The notes below the pieces were generated by a model that was given only the letters and a program-made list of their open reading frames with translations, was not told the DNA's origin and searched no databases. A stretch of DNA of 64,000 bases. Origin: Stictocephala bisonia. Taxonomy: Eukaryota; Arthropoda; Insecta; Hemiptera; Membracidae. The position numbers and the translations under genes were made by a program. The stretch lies in the NCBI GenBank assembly GCA_035578905.1, contig JAQJVL010000199.1:1116001-1180000 (forward strand). The letters are read 5' to 3'. Below, piece by piece: positions 1-10,559 of this stretch (position 1 is its first letter; each line of letters starts with the position of its first letter).

Positions 1-173
1 TCCGCGGGAAAAAAACCCGCGGAAATTTAATATTTAAATTAACACGTGGCGACGATGAGATCGTCGACTGGGATTTTTCGACAGTTTTTCGGCGACGATG
101 TCATCGTCGCCTGGGATTCTTAGTACACACTTCTGGCGACGATGAGATCGTCGCCTGGGATCCAAAGGGTTAA
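1..173. mobile_element. Right end of a piggyBac-like element with palindromic subterminal repeats
   Basis: A perfect hairpin at 1-23 (TCCGCGGG arms around an A run) is followed by three near-identical palindromic modules built on GGCGACGATGAGATCGTCGCC, each followed by TGGGAT or CTGGGAT, and the block stops at CCAAAGGGTTAA (TTAA at 170-173). Ends reading CCCTTTG next to TTAA with stacked palindromes inside are typical of piggyBac-superfamily elements; the same design is seen at 61680-62634. The rest of the element lies left of the window, so the family call is an inference from the end structure alone. Confidence 0.5.
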
Positions 174-839
174 ATTATTTAAAATTCAAAAAAGAGCAAT
201 TTGACTAATTTGTGTAGCACCTTTTAAGACTCTGTGTTGATCTCTATTCAAAAAAACTAAATATAATCACTTTTTTTCCTTCACTATTTATTTACAAAAG
301 CTTATTATACAGCAAAAACAACTTGCATAAATTTTCTCAGAACAAAAATATACATAAGCATTTGTAAATTTCAGATGGTGTTGATATTGGTATTCCTCGT
401 TGTTAATAAATTTTTACAAATTCACCAATAATGTATTTTTTATTGATGAATTTGTAAAAATGTATTAACATACATAAGCATGAAAAAAAAGAAATTCGAA
501 TCAACTGAAAATTAAACAATGTAAATACTCAACAACACAAATAAATCATGAATTTATGGCTATTAAACTGTATAATAAATTACCTTATAAATTAAAAAAA
601 TCTAGAAATGAAACAGTTTAAAAAAATGATATTCAACTATTTATTAGAAGAGTATTTATACAAAATTGAAGATTTTTTTTAAATCAACTGTAATTTATAA
701 GTAGATTTAACTCAATTTATATTATATTTATCATGTTATATATTGTAATACCTCATTTGAGGTTTGATGCAATAAACATTATTATTATTATCTTTATCAG
801 AAATAAAAACCGCTGCTAGCCAAGGTATTTAAAACGGGC
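174..839. other. AT-rich stretch, no gene seen
   Basis: AT-rich, with short inverted runs around 395-465 (a TTTACAAATTCA-type motif and its complement) and an ATT microsatellite near 777-791. No coding frame, exon or recognised repeat was seen. Confidence 0.4.
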
Positions 840-2440
840 AGTTTTTTCAGCTGGGTGGTAGTGTGAATCTGCACGTAAATAGCGATTGGTATGCTCTTAT
901 GATATACAGAGTGTCATAAGTTTCCATTTGGTTTCTTCATGACCAATGCATCCAGAAAGGCAATGACCGCCTTTTTCTTTGATTTGCACTATAAATTGAA
1001 TTTTTTTATTAATTGAGTTAAGATGCTGTAAGAAACCATCCAACGTGTTCCTGCCATGCGGCCAAATAACAAAGGTAATGTCAACGTAACGGAAAATACA
1101 GACGGTTTTAGAACTGCAGTGGAGAGAGTCTGTTTTTCAAAATGTTCCATGAATAAGTTAGCTGTGACCGGAGAAAGTGGAGAACCCATAGCGGTAGCCA
1201 TCAGTTTGTTCATAGTAGTTCCCATCAAAATAGAAATAAGTAGATGTGAGACAATTTGCAACGAGTTCAGCAAGATCAGGAGGAAGGAAATTCTTTATTA
1301 GCTTGATGAATTCTTCAACGGGCACTCGAAGTAAACAGTGAAACTATGTCAAAACTGACCAGAAGATCTGTAGTTGTTACTTGTAGGTTATTCAAAATGT
1401 TCACAAAATTGCGATAGTCCTAATGAATATTTCATTCTTCCCTACATATGTACTTAAAATATTTGCAATAAACCAAGCTATCTTGTGAGTCAATGGCACT
1501 AACTATAGGCCTAAGAGAGACGTCATGTTTGTGAACTTTAATCCATATAACAACAGTGGAGTTTGATCAGAAGTAATGAGACAATGCTTTATATCATGTG
1601 TGATTAAGAAGAGTTACCGGTAATCAGTTTGTTAATGTTATCATTAATCCGTTTAGTTGAATTTTTTATTTTTTATAAGTTTTTTCAGCTAATAATTTGT
1701 ACATCTTTTCTTTTTAGTCTGCTGTTTTCATGATAACAGATGCATTTCCTTTATCTGCCTGAAGTATTTTTATGTCTGGGTTCGACTTTAATTCCAGTAA
1801 GGCTTTCATTTAATTTCTGGCACGGGAGGCTGTGACTTCTGCAACACTGAAGAAACTTCCTGCCTGACTTCTTCGGTGGTTTCAATAGGAAGATGTTTGA
1901 TCACTGATTCAATGCCACTAATTATATGTTCTTGAGGAATGATCTTCGGAGCAACAGCGTACTTCAATCCTTTCTTCAGCGCAGACACAGCAGAATCTTC
2001 TAGACTCTGATCCGTAAGATTGATAATATTTATCAGCCTAGAATTCAATAACATGTTTCTGTTTATTTTTATAAAGTTTTTGAAATTTTTAAACCTGAGT
2101 TTCTGTAACTAAATTAAGTATCTTGTCCGATTTTTTATATGTAATCCTATCTAAAGTGGTAAAATCTCCACAACTTAGAATGGAGAGCAATTCAATATGA
2201 AAATTGTAGAGAGTGTTGTTGACAGAATTCAGTAGCTTCCTTGTTTAACTGATTTCATTTATTAACAGTTTCTTACTGGTTTCTAAAAGAATCTTGTTTA
2301 TGTATTTAGAATCCCTGGAGTATTTCAGACGGACGCAGTTTGGAAGAACGTTGAAATCTCTACAGCGTTTCAAAAAGGTTAACCTGGCCAAAGCCTTATT
2401 CCTCTTCACTCTGAAACTATCTCGGAGTCGAATCATTTTT
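840..2440 (-). mobile_element. Penelope-like retroelement remnant (reverse transcriptase, broken)
   Basis: Read on the reverse strand, pieces occur in the order of a Penelope-like element. At 2245-2436 is the N-terminal motif FLKRCRDFNVLPNCVRLK. At 1806-2054 is a segment with SALKKGLKYAVAPKIIP. Near 1730-1790 is an ADKGNA-type motif. At 989-1273 is the RT core with MGSPLSPVTANLFMEHFE. A one-base shift follows, then FRYVDITFVIWPHG, where the family normally has YVDD: the second catalytic aspartate is isoleucine. Frameshifts and stops separate the pieces and no GIY-YIG endonuclease was recognised. It is a dead copy. Penelope assignment rests on recalled family motifs; the outer limits are approximate. 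Confidence 0.72.
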
Positions 2441-5370
2441 GATACTCCTTTCCTATAAAGGGATTCATTTTCTTGGAGAAGCTTCCACGGTTAATGTATT
2501 CAATATCACTATCGTGGTCTTTTAGGTCCATAGTATGACACAGTCGGACGTTAATAGGTTTCTTAAAACACTTAGAGCATTGAAAATCTTCAACAAATTT
2601 AATAATCATAATTGAAAGTATACTGTGACTTACATTTTGTTTTACATATGTATGGTGAGTGCATATGTATATGAGTGAGTGCACACGCTATAGTCTATAA
2701 ATGTATGGTGACAATATCTCAATGTGAAATGCTTGTGTAACAATGAAATATGCTCATGGGCATAAGCACGGGTCTGAATGTGTAAACTGTGTCCAGGTTC
2801 CAGATTTAAGCTTATTATTACAGATTTTTAATGTAGACCTAAGTTGTTGTAGATTGTAGGGGAGAGTGGGGATACTTGATCATAAGGGATACATGAGCCA
2901 CTCAAGTTATTTAGTTATAAGGTAAATTTTATGTTGTTTGGTTGGCAACATATGAATCCTTTTTTAGTTTCACTATTACAAAAAAAAACAGCAGTTGTCT
3001 AGTTGGCATTGTTTACAAAGGAAGTGAAGTTTTGTTTTTTTCCATTGCTGATGTAAAAATTAAGGTAAGTAAACTTTTTTATTTTTTAATAGTTTTTTAT
3101 GCAAACACAGTTTTAAAAAGGATTTCAATGAAAAAATTAGGATTTAAATTACAGTATGCAACAGTCAAATTTAGAAAATAGACAAACATAACCTATCAGT
3201 AAGAGATAAAGAAAAAATGGTGCATCAGGGGATACATGAGACAATTCAATTGGGGATACTTGAGCCATGTCTCAAGTATCCCTTCAATGCCTAAATAATA
3301 TAATTGTTGTTTATTTCTTAATTTAAAATTTTTGTTTGCTTTTTAAAGGTGTATTAAATGCTTTAATAATGATGTAGCCTATAAAATTAATTTAAAAAAA
3401 CTAAAACCTTTTTACCGAAAAATATGTTATAAAAAGTTGTATAATTTTTTTAATTATACCAACCAAATATAATTTATCTAAAACTAAAGATACTTAACCT
3501 ATGCTAACAATAGTTGTTTTTTCCAGAAGAATGCCACAATATTATAAGAGGAAGGAGGGGCGAAGGCAAGAAACCGGGTTCCAGAAGAAACCATCAAGCA
3601 AGCCTGTAAAGAAGTGGCTGATGGTAATAACACCCTGCGTGCTGCGGCTAAGAAATTTGATATTGACAGATCGACACTGAGCCGATATTTGGCAAAATTT
3701 AAAGCAAACCCTAATGATGACGAGGCGTTTAAAACCAATTTTAAAAAAAGGCAAATTTTTTCAGCTCGAGAAGAGGAAATGTTACAACAGTATATCATTC
3801 ATGCATCCAAGCTAGATTACGGTCTAAGCCGAAAAGAAGTATGCAGCTTAGCGTATGAATTTGCAGCGGCAAACAACAAAGATATACCGCCAATTTGGGA
3901 CCACAACAAATCAGCGGGATTTGATTGGTTCAGGGGATTCATGAAAAGAAATCCAACTTTATCACTGCGAGAACCTCAAGCCACAAGCTTGTCAAGAGCG
4001 ACAAGCTTCAATCGAACTAATTTGGAACTTTTTTTTAAAAATCTATTTGCTGTTTTGGAAAAAGATAAGTTTGGTCCAGAAACCATATGGAACATTGATG
4101 AAACTGGGGTTTCAACTGTGCACAAACCAAAGAAAATTGTCATACAAAAAGGGGTAAAGCAGGTGGGACAAGTTACTTCAGCCGAAAGAGGAACATTGGT
4201 CACTATGTGCTGTTGCATTAATGCGATAGGCAATTCGGTTCCTCCTTTTTTCATATTTCCCCGTGTAAATATGAAAGATGTGTTTTTGAAAGGAGGTCCA
4301 ATTGGATGTTCTGGGGGAGCTCATCCAAGTGGATGGATGACTAGAACAAATTTTGAATTGTTTTTGATACACTTTATCAAACATACAAAGTGTTAGAAGG
4401 AAAACAAGGTACTTTTAGTGATGGACAACCATGACAGCCATATATCTGTGGCCTCTTTGAACCTTGCTAAGGACAATGGCATTGTTCTTTTGACATTCTC
4501 GCCACATACTAGCCACAAGTTGCAGCCCCTCGATCGGACAGTATATGGCCCATTTAAATCATATTTTAATGAAGCTGCAAAATCATGGATGGTAGCACAC
4601 CCTGGAAAACCTATTTCTTTGTACGACGTTTCTGAACTTGTTGGGGTGGCTTACTCTTTAGCATTTACTAACAAAAACATAGTGAAAGGGTTTGAAGTGA
4701 CTGGTATTGTACCTTATAACAGAAATATTTTTTCTGATGATGAATTCCTAAGTTCTTTTGTAACAGACAGGCCACTTGAAACCCCTGAAAGAAATAATAT
4801 TTCTAACTGCACTCAAAAAGATCTCTTAGATGAACAAAATATAAAAGACAATGTGTCTGCAATCTCAGGTTCAGGGGCTACAAATGAAGTCCCATCTTCA
4901 GATGTGTTGAGTACACCCGGTCCATCAAATCTCTCAGATAGGCCTAACTATTCGATGATTAATTCAAGTAAAATCGTATCTCCGCAAGATCTTAGGCCTT
5001 TCCCAAAGGCTTTACCTCGAACTACAAATAGAGGCAGGCCAAAAATGAAATCGACGATTTTAACATCTACACCAGAAAAACAGTGTCTTGAAAAAATATT
5101 GCAAGAAAGAGAAGCAAAACAAGCAGCGAAGATCAAGAAGAACATATCTAAGAATCTAACATGTAAAAAATCTGCCATGAAGAGGCTGTTCCCTAAAAAA
5201 AAGAAGCATGCAGAAGAAAAACAGAAAAAAGAAGAAAGTGATTCAGAAACTTGTGACTCTGATAACTATTCTACTAAAAGCATGAGTTCTACAGTGACTT
5301 TAACTGATGAAAGCAGTGATGAAGATGATATTTTGTCAAAAAAAACCCAAAGCTGGTGATTGGGTCTTAA

Positions 5371-6750
5371 CCCTAGAACACTAAGGCGTAGTCTGTCAGA
5401 CTACTGAACAATGGCCAATATCTTGTCCCACCCCCTTCCCCCTTCTCCAGCACCCCCAAATTCCATGTTCCTTCAGTGTGGTGCTAGACAACGACGTGAC
5501 CGAGTTGTTGACCTTGACACTGCTTCCGTTACTTGGCTATTGACTTTGCGTCGACTGTGGGACTACGCCTTAGTAATAACGTTGTATAAATTGTCCTTGC
5601 TGTAGTCTGCTGGACGACGCCTTAGTGTTTATGAGTGTAAATTATTTTCTCTTAGTTATTTTTTTTCATGTATATAGGAGTGTTTTATATAAGTGTAAAT
5701 AAGTACAAATGTGTTTTTGTTTTTTAGTTGTTGTTTTTAAGTATTATTAGACATTATGGAAAAGCTGAATAAGCAGATATTAAAGTATTTAGATGAGTGT
5801 GATGATACTAATCCTGATTTCGATGACAATACCAGTGAAGCTTCAGATCATGAAGAATTGGAAGTTCATGAAAATACGGATGATAGCGATGCTGATCCAG
5901 ATTTTAACCCTGATAATGATCAAGCTCAACCCAGCCATATATTGAAAATTCAAGAAGAAAGAAGTTGGGACAAGTTTTTTTGCTTTGATGGGGCCAAAAC
6001 ACTAGTCTCCTATCAAACAGAACCCAGTAAATCTGTCATAATCCTGTCAACCTGCCATGAGAGCCCTGCCATCGACAAAAACAGCAAGAAACCTGAAATT
6101 ATAGAAAGCTACAATGCTACAAAAGGCGCAGTTGATGCCTTGGACCAGATGTGTGGCAATACGTCTTACAGCCGAAAGACAAAAAGATGGCCTTTGTGCG
6201 TTTTTTTCAACATTGTAAATATAACTATGGTTAACAGCTATGTGTTATATGTCCAGAACTGTGTAAAGGCTAATATCAAGCCAATGAACAGAAGAGAGTT
6301 TCTAAAAGCAATGCACGATGAGATGATCAAGTCACAACTTGAAAGAAGACTGCAGATGACCAATTTGCCTCTAGAACTTCGGCAGTCGATAGCTTCCATC
6401 CTAAAGGTTCAAGTACCTTGCCAAAATCCAGAACGACCACAACCTCAAGGAAGAAAATTCTGTGCCTTCTGCCCCTCAAGACTTCGACGCATGACAAAGT
6501 ACTTCTGCAGTCGGTGTTCCAAGGCCATGTGTGGGGAACATCAATCAACTATCTGCTGCGAGTGTCAAGTAACATGAATATTTCTCATTTACCTTAATAA
6601 TGTAGTAATTTAATATGTAAACTTTCTTTTTTGAATTAAATATACACATTTTTATCATTTAATAGAGTTTTATTATAACTTTACCCACGTAGTCTCACAG
6701 ACTACGCCTTAGTAATAATGATTGAATAAAATTGCCTTAGTGTTCTAGGG
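5371..6750 (+). mobile_element. Non-autonomous piggyBac element inserted in the pogo transposase gene
   Basis: Perfect 17-bp terminal inverted repeats CCCTAGAACACTAAGGC at 5371-5387 and 6734-6750, each bounded by the TTAA target (5367-5370 and 6751-6754). Subterminal copies of CTACGCCTTAGT and a GTAGTCTGTCAGACTAC palindrome occur near both ends (5386-5404, 5561-5574, 6689-6712). It carries one open reading frame (5756-6577) for an internally shortened transposase. The insertion lies exactly at the TTAA that spans a Leu-Met junction of the host transposase, so the nesting order is unambiguous. Confidence 0.92.
5756..6577 (+). CDS. Internally deleted piggyBac transposase, open 273-residue frame
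   Basis: The ATG follows ATTAGACATT, and the frame is open for 273 codons, about half the usual length of a piggyBac transposase (near 550-600 residues). Residues 1-60 are the acidic N-terminal region typical of the family (DDTNPDFDDN, DADPDFNPD). The sequence then jumps near residue 75 to the late catalytic part: SVIILSTCHESPAI, KPEIIESYNATKGAVDALDQ and TKRWPLCVFFNIVN. The C terminus (about 235-273) is the cysteine/histidine-rich finger (FCAFCP, YFCSRC, MCGEHQ, CCEC). The middle, with the first two catalytic aspartates, is missing, so it cannot be an active transposase. The DNA- and end-binding C-terminal finger is intact. Whether it is expressed is unknown; an open frame after deletion may just reflect youth. 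Confidence 0.8.
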   Translation: MEKLNKQILKYLDECDDTNPDFDDNTSEASDHEELEVHENTDDSDADPDFNPDNDQAQPSHILKIQEERSWDKFFCFDGAKTLVSYQTEPSKSVIILSTCHESPAIDKNSKKPEIIESYNATKGAVDALDQMCGNTSYSRKTKRWPLCVFFNIVNITMVNSYVLYVQNCVKANIKPMNRREFLKAMHDEMIKSQLERRLQMTNLPLELRQSIASILKVQVPCQNPERPQPQGRKFCAFCPSRLRRMTKYFCSRCSKAMCGEHQSTICCECQVT

Positions 6751-6962
6751 TTAATGAAATATGCTGGAAAAAAGAGTGTTAAAAGATTCGTGGGACAGGT
6801 ACAAAATGTGTGTAGTGAAGGAGTTGAGATAAAATTTGCACGAAGAGTTGATGGGTCAAAATTCAAATGGCCAGTACAAGACGATATTGCAACTGTAGAT
6901 GATGATCAAATAGAAATCTTCCTTAAACAACCAAAAATGATAATAAAAAATGATAGAGTCAC

Positions 6963-7440
6963 GAGTTTTATATTCAAAATCGGATTTGGAGGGTTTAGTG
7001 TTGAATAAAATGACTTAACAAAGATTAACTTTAGTGTTAGGATAATAAAAATAAAACTAAGTGTTAAAAAACTACAGTTTGATATAACTAATGTGCTAAA
7101 ATATTTTATGTTTTTATATTCATGAGTTTTGTATTCAAAATCGGATGTGGAGGGTTTAATGTTGAAAAAAATGACTTAACAAAGATGAACTTTAGTGTTA
7201 GGATAATAAAAATAAAACTAAGTATTACAAAACTACAGTTTGATAGAACTAATGTGCTAAAATATTTCATGTTTTTATATTCATGAGTTTTGTATTCAAA
7301 ATAGGATGTGGAGGGTTCAATGTTGAATAAAATTACTTAACACAGGCTAACTTTAGTGTTATTAAAAATAAAAATTTATTTGTGACAAAACTACAGTTTG
7401 ATAAAACTAATGTGCTAAAATATTTCATGTTTTTATCTTT
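6963..7440 (+). repeat. Three tandem units of about 161 bp at the 3' end of the pogo element
   Basis: Units begin with GAGTTTTRTATTCAAAAT at 6963, 7124 and 7285. Unit 1 starts inside the last codons of the transposase frame (TSFIFKIGFGG) and continues into the 3' untranslated part; units 2 and 3 copy this junction. Unit 3 has an internal deletion of about 15 bp. The repeat therefore arose by local duplication of the transposase stop-codon region. Confidence 0.82.
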
Positions 7441-7701
7441 TTCCATACCTGTCTCAAGTATACCCATATGCAGTCTCATGAATCCCCAGCCAGGGGATAG
7501 ATGAGACAGTTTGCAGTATTTTGAAAATTATTTTTTTAGATACTAATGATTATCAAATTAAATTATTACATTGCATCATTAGAAAGGGAACATTCCAAAT
7601 ATACATGGACAATGAATCTAATTTTAATACAACACCAGAAAAAAAATAGAAAAATCTTTAAGTAAAAAGTGGCTCAAGTAGCCTATCCCTACTCTCCCCT
7701 A

Positions 7702-8435
7702 CTGTTGGAAAATTTAGTTTAAAACATTTATCCCTTTGTATTTTTATTATTTTAAGCTAATCAGTTTTTATAAAGAATAGGTTTATATAACTCTAAACAA
7801 GGCAGTATAATATTATTAATTATTTGTCTTTCTGGCATGTGCCCATGAGGGGAACTATTTTCATAGTTGTAATTTAATTGCTCTATAAATTTATTCTTTG
7901 TGGAAATAAATGATTATCTAATCTTATAAAGTAGCCTAGACTTATTCTAATTGTATGAATGAAGTGTGACACTAGTTACTTATAATCTTTTGTGCTGAGA
8001 TGAGATTTTTTTTATTGATTAATAATTGATGCGACCTGATATAAACGGACTTCTGAGCTCAAAGGGTTAACAATTTGCTAGCCTGTTTTGTATATAACCT
8101 TCTTTACCAACATTAGACAGTCCTATACTAGACAAGCATTTGCTCATCCCTACATAGACAGAAATTTGATTGACCTACCCCAGAACAAGCACCTCTAACT
8201 AAGCAATGATAGTGTTTAGGTGGAGATTCATGATTACTAAGACTTTAGTCTACTAATAACTTTAGTAGAATAACAATTTGATCATTAATGTTCATTTGCC
8301 TAGTAGGAAACTGCATTTTGGCCATTTCTATAACAGAGTTGTCCAAACATATCCTAACTATAAGATTTCACATACGACTGTTTAGACTAACTTATATTAT
8401 AAAATGTGTAGGCTGATAAAACATGTACCAGGGAT
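7702..8435. other. No gene seen; possible lone piggyBac-like end at 8068
   Basis: AT-rich DNA without a credible coding frame. The string GAGCTCAAAGGGTTAA ends at 8070 and resembles the element end at 160-173 (GGATCCAAAGGGTTAA), but no partner end was found in the window. Confidence 0.3.
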
Positions 8436-8439
8436 GTCT

Positions 8440-10500
8440 GTACATTCTGGGCATTTTGGCAAACTTGGACCTACATAGATCAAGTGCTAACCTTGAAAAT
8501 TAATTGAACATAAGCCTAGAAAGGGCTACTTATAACATTTAAAAAATAAAATTTACAGTTGTAGAAATATATTAAGTGGTTGACCACTATATGTAAATTA
8601 TGATAGTAATATTTGATATACCCTACTTTTTCAGCAGAAAAATTCCATTCCAACTGGATACAAAATGCACTACTTTCTAACTAAACTAAATGTATAAAAC
8701 ATAATATGAGAACACTTATTTTACAGAGAAAACCTGGTTCTAGTAAAGATTAAAATAATTCCAGGGCAACACTAAGAAACAAAACATTATAATTTATAAA
8801 AGAAAAATAATCAATATACACTGTTAATGAAAGGAATTGTTGAAAAAATTCTGTTTCCATTATCAGATTTCTGATTTTTATTTTGTCCTCTTTGGAAACT
8901 CATAGCTTCTTTATAAAAACTCCTGTCATATAAACATGGACCTAAAAAATTGATACCTTGATTTTAATTCTTCCATTAGAGAGCTTACCGAATATATGTG
9001 AGAAGAACATGATTGTCCTGAAAAAGTAGTGAAGCAATAAGGAAACAGTTAATAAAAACTATACATGAATTAGTATCGATTAAAATAGCTTTTATTAGTA
9101 AATTGATTAAACACAGTAAAATCATTAAGTTCAGTGATGTAACATTGTAAACGCTAACTAAAGTAGTACGTAAGCGCAACTCAGCATCTACCAATCTAAC
9201 AAATTTTCTTTCCAGGTGTTAAAATCTCTTCTACATTTCTCATAATAGAGGGGCTCACATAATGTAGAATAATAAACATTGCATTTTTCAACTGCATCAC
9301 AAGACTTGAAAAATGTAATGTATGATTGAATTATTAAATGTGTACTGAAATGAATTGTTATATAAGGGAGGACTGAAGTGATTAAGTAAATTGATGGTCA
9401 TATGGGCAAGCATATTGCTATCTACGAAAAGAGCCAAAAAAAATTATATTTTGATAGTGTTTATTTATACATGATTATATAGACTTTAGTCCTAAAAAAT
9501 TTAGTGAAAACAATTTTAATCATATAATTACAGTGTGTAGGTTAAAAACTCATTTTGGAATTATAAGAGGAAACAATCACCAAATCTTTCAGAAAGGGCA
9601 ACTTAGGGTTGTTAAAAGTTCTAATCAAAAATGTCCATGCGAATCCAGTTTAAAATTCTACAAATCTGGTTTGAAAATTTAATACTGAGCCTAAAAGGAA
9701 TATATAAACCTAAAAATAAAATTACAGTTGTTCAAAATATTAAGTGGTTGCCGACTTTTTAATTATGATAGGATTTTTTGCTTACAGTTTTCACAGAAAA
9801 ATTCCCTTCGATGGATGCAAAAGTTTCAACAAACTAAATGTTAAAATTTTTGAGAACAATTAGCTTGTGAAACCTGGTTTAGATAAGCTAAAAGCAATTC
9901 CATCTAGAAAAAAAATTATAACTTTTTTAAGAGGAAAAAATCAATATACCGTTGAAAAATTTGAAAAAACGTTCCATACAGACTGATTTTTATTGTCCCT
10001 TTAAACTCTTGCTCTTTATAAATTTCGTCATAACGACGAAAATAAATTTTTTTAATTCCGCATTAAGATTACCGAATAAGTGAGTAAGAAATGAGCTGAA
10101 GAAAAGTGAAGCTGTAAACAGTTAACAAAAACATTATCTCAACTGTGTCTTTAAAACATTTGAAAAGATCAATAACACCTGAAGAGTGATTTTAACATTT
10201 AAACGTTAATAATGAGTCGTTAGAGCTAGGACCTGGACACAAACAAATTTTCCCAGCCAAACAAAAGTAGTGCTACATAATGTAGCATAATATACTGCTT
10301 TTAACTGATTAAGCCATTGTTTCATATAATTAATAACATTGTACTGAAATGGAATGTTATAGCAAGGAGGCTGAATTTTGTAAATGATGGTATAGGGAAA
10401 TTTATGTTAGAAATCTAGCAATATAATTTATTTCCGTATTTTAAAGTTTAAATTATTAGGGGTCAATTTTTACAACAATTAATTTCCCAATTAACATGTT
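8440..10500. repeat. Direct tandem duplication of about 1.1 kb, second copy rich in small deletions
   Basis: The block from about 8440 to 9540 is repeated from about 9600 to 10500 at an offset near 1165 bp. Anchors in the same order include: TACAGTTGT...TATTAAGTGGTTG (8557 and 9722); AGAAAAATTCC (8634 and 9795); ATCAATATAC (8810 and 9940); CTGATTTTTATTTTGTCC against CTGATTTTTATTGTCC (8870 and 9982); and ACCGAATA (8986 and 10073). The second copy is shorter, mainly through many one- and two-base gaps. No coding frame is present. Confidence 0.68.
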
Positions 10501-10559
10501 TATGCATTGTTTATGGCCAGCAAGGGTGTGCTGGGTTACTTTAATGAAAGCTGAGAATT

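Larger units (their letters stand above)
3531..7008 (+). pseudogene. pogo/Tigger-family transposase, broken by frameshifts, one stop and a piggyBac insertion
   Basis: The first ATG (3531) follows a good 3' splice-site-like tract (TTTTTTCCAG). One frame reads MPQYYKRKEGRR, then a shift before about 3584 leads into a psq/CENP-B-type helix-turn-helix (RAAAKKFDIDRSTLSRYLAK, about 3635-3700). The DDE/DDD catalytic core follows: the first aspartate in NIDETG (about 4091-4110), the second in VMDNHDSH (about 4418-4440), the third in KLQPLD about 30 residues later. A single in-frame TAG at 4394-4396 splits the core. The tail is lysine- and acid-rich. A one-base shift in an A run near 5337-5345 hides a GDWVL motif, and the piggyBac element is inserted just after it; the C-terminal end resumes at 6751-7008 (KYAGKKSVKRFVGQV). 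The gene is dead. The family is clear; the exact subfamily is not. Confidence 0.8.
2859..7699 (+). mobile_element. pogo/Tigger-type DNA transposon, about 4.84 kb, carrying a nested piggyBac element
   Basis: The left end begins GGGGAGAGTGGGGATACTTG directly after TA (2857-2858). The right end finishes in ATCCCTACTCTCCCC directly before TA (7700-7701), so the termini are imperfect inverted repeats flanked by a TA target duplication, as in the Tc1/mariner/pogo superfamily. Related CTCAAGTATCCC and GGGATACATGAG motifs recur subterminally near 2886-2897, 3228-3285 and 7450-7510. The transposase reading frame lies at 3531-7008 and is broken. Removing the 1380-bp insertion at 5371-6750 gives an element of about 3.46 kb. 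Confidence 0.82.

Noticed and set aside
3499..3798. Reverse frames over the pogo transposase (also 3976-4254, 4178-4384, 4948-5178)
   Set aside because: They are shadows of the transposase frame on the opposite strand.
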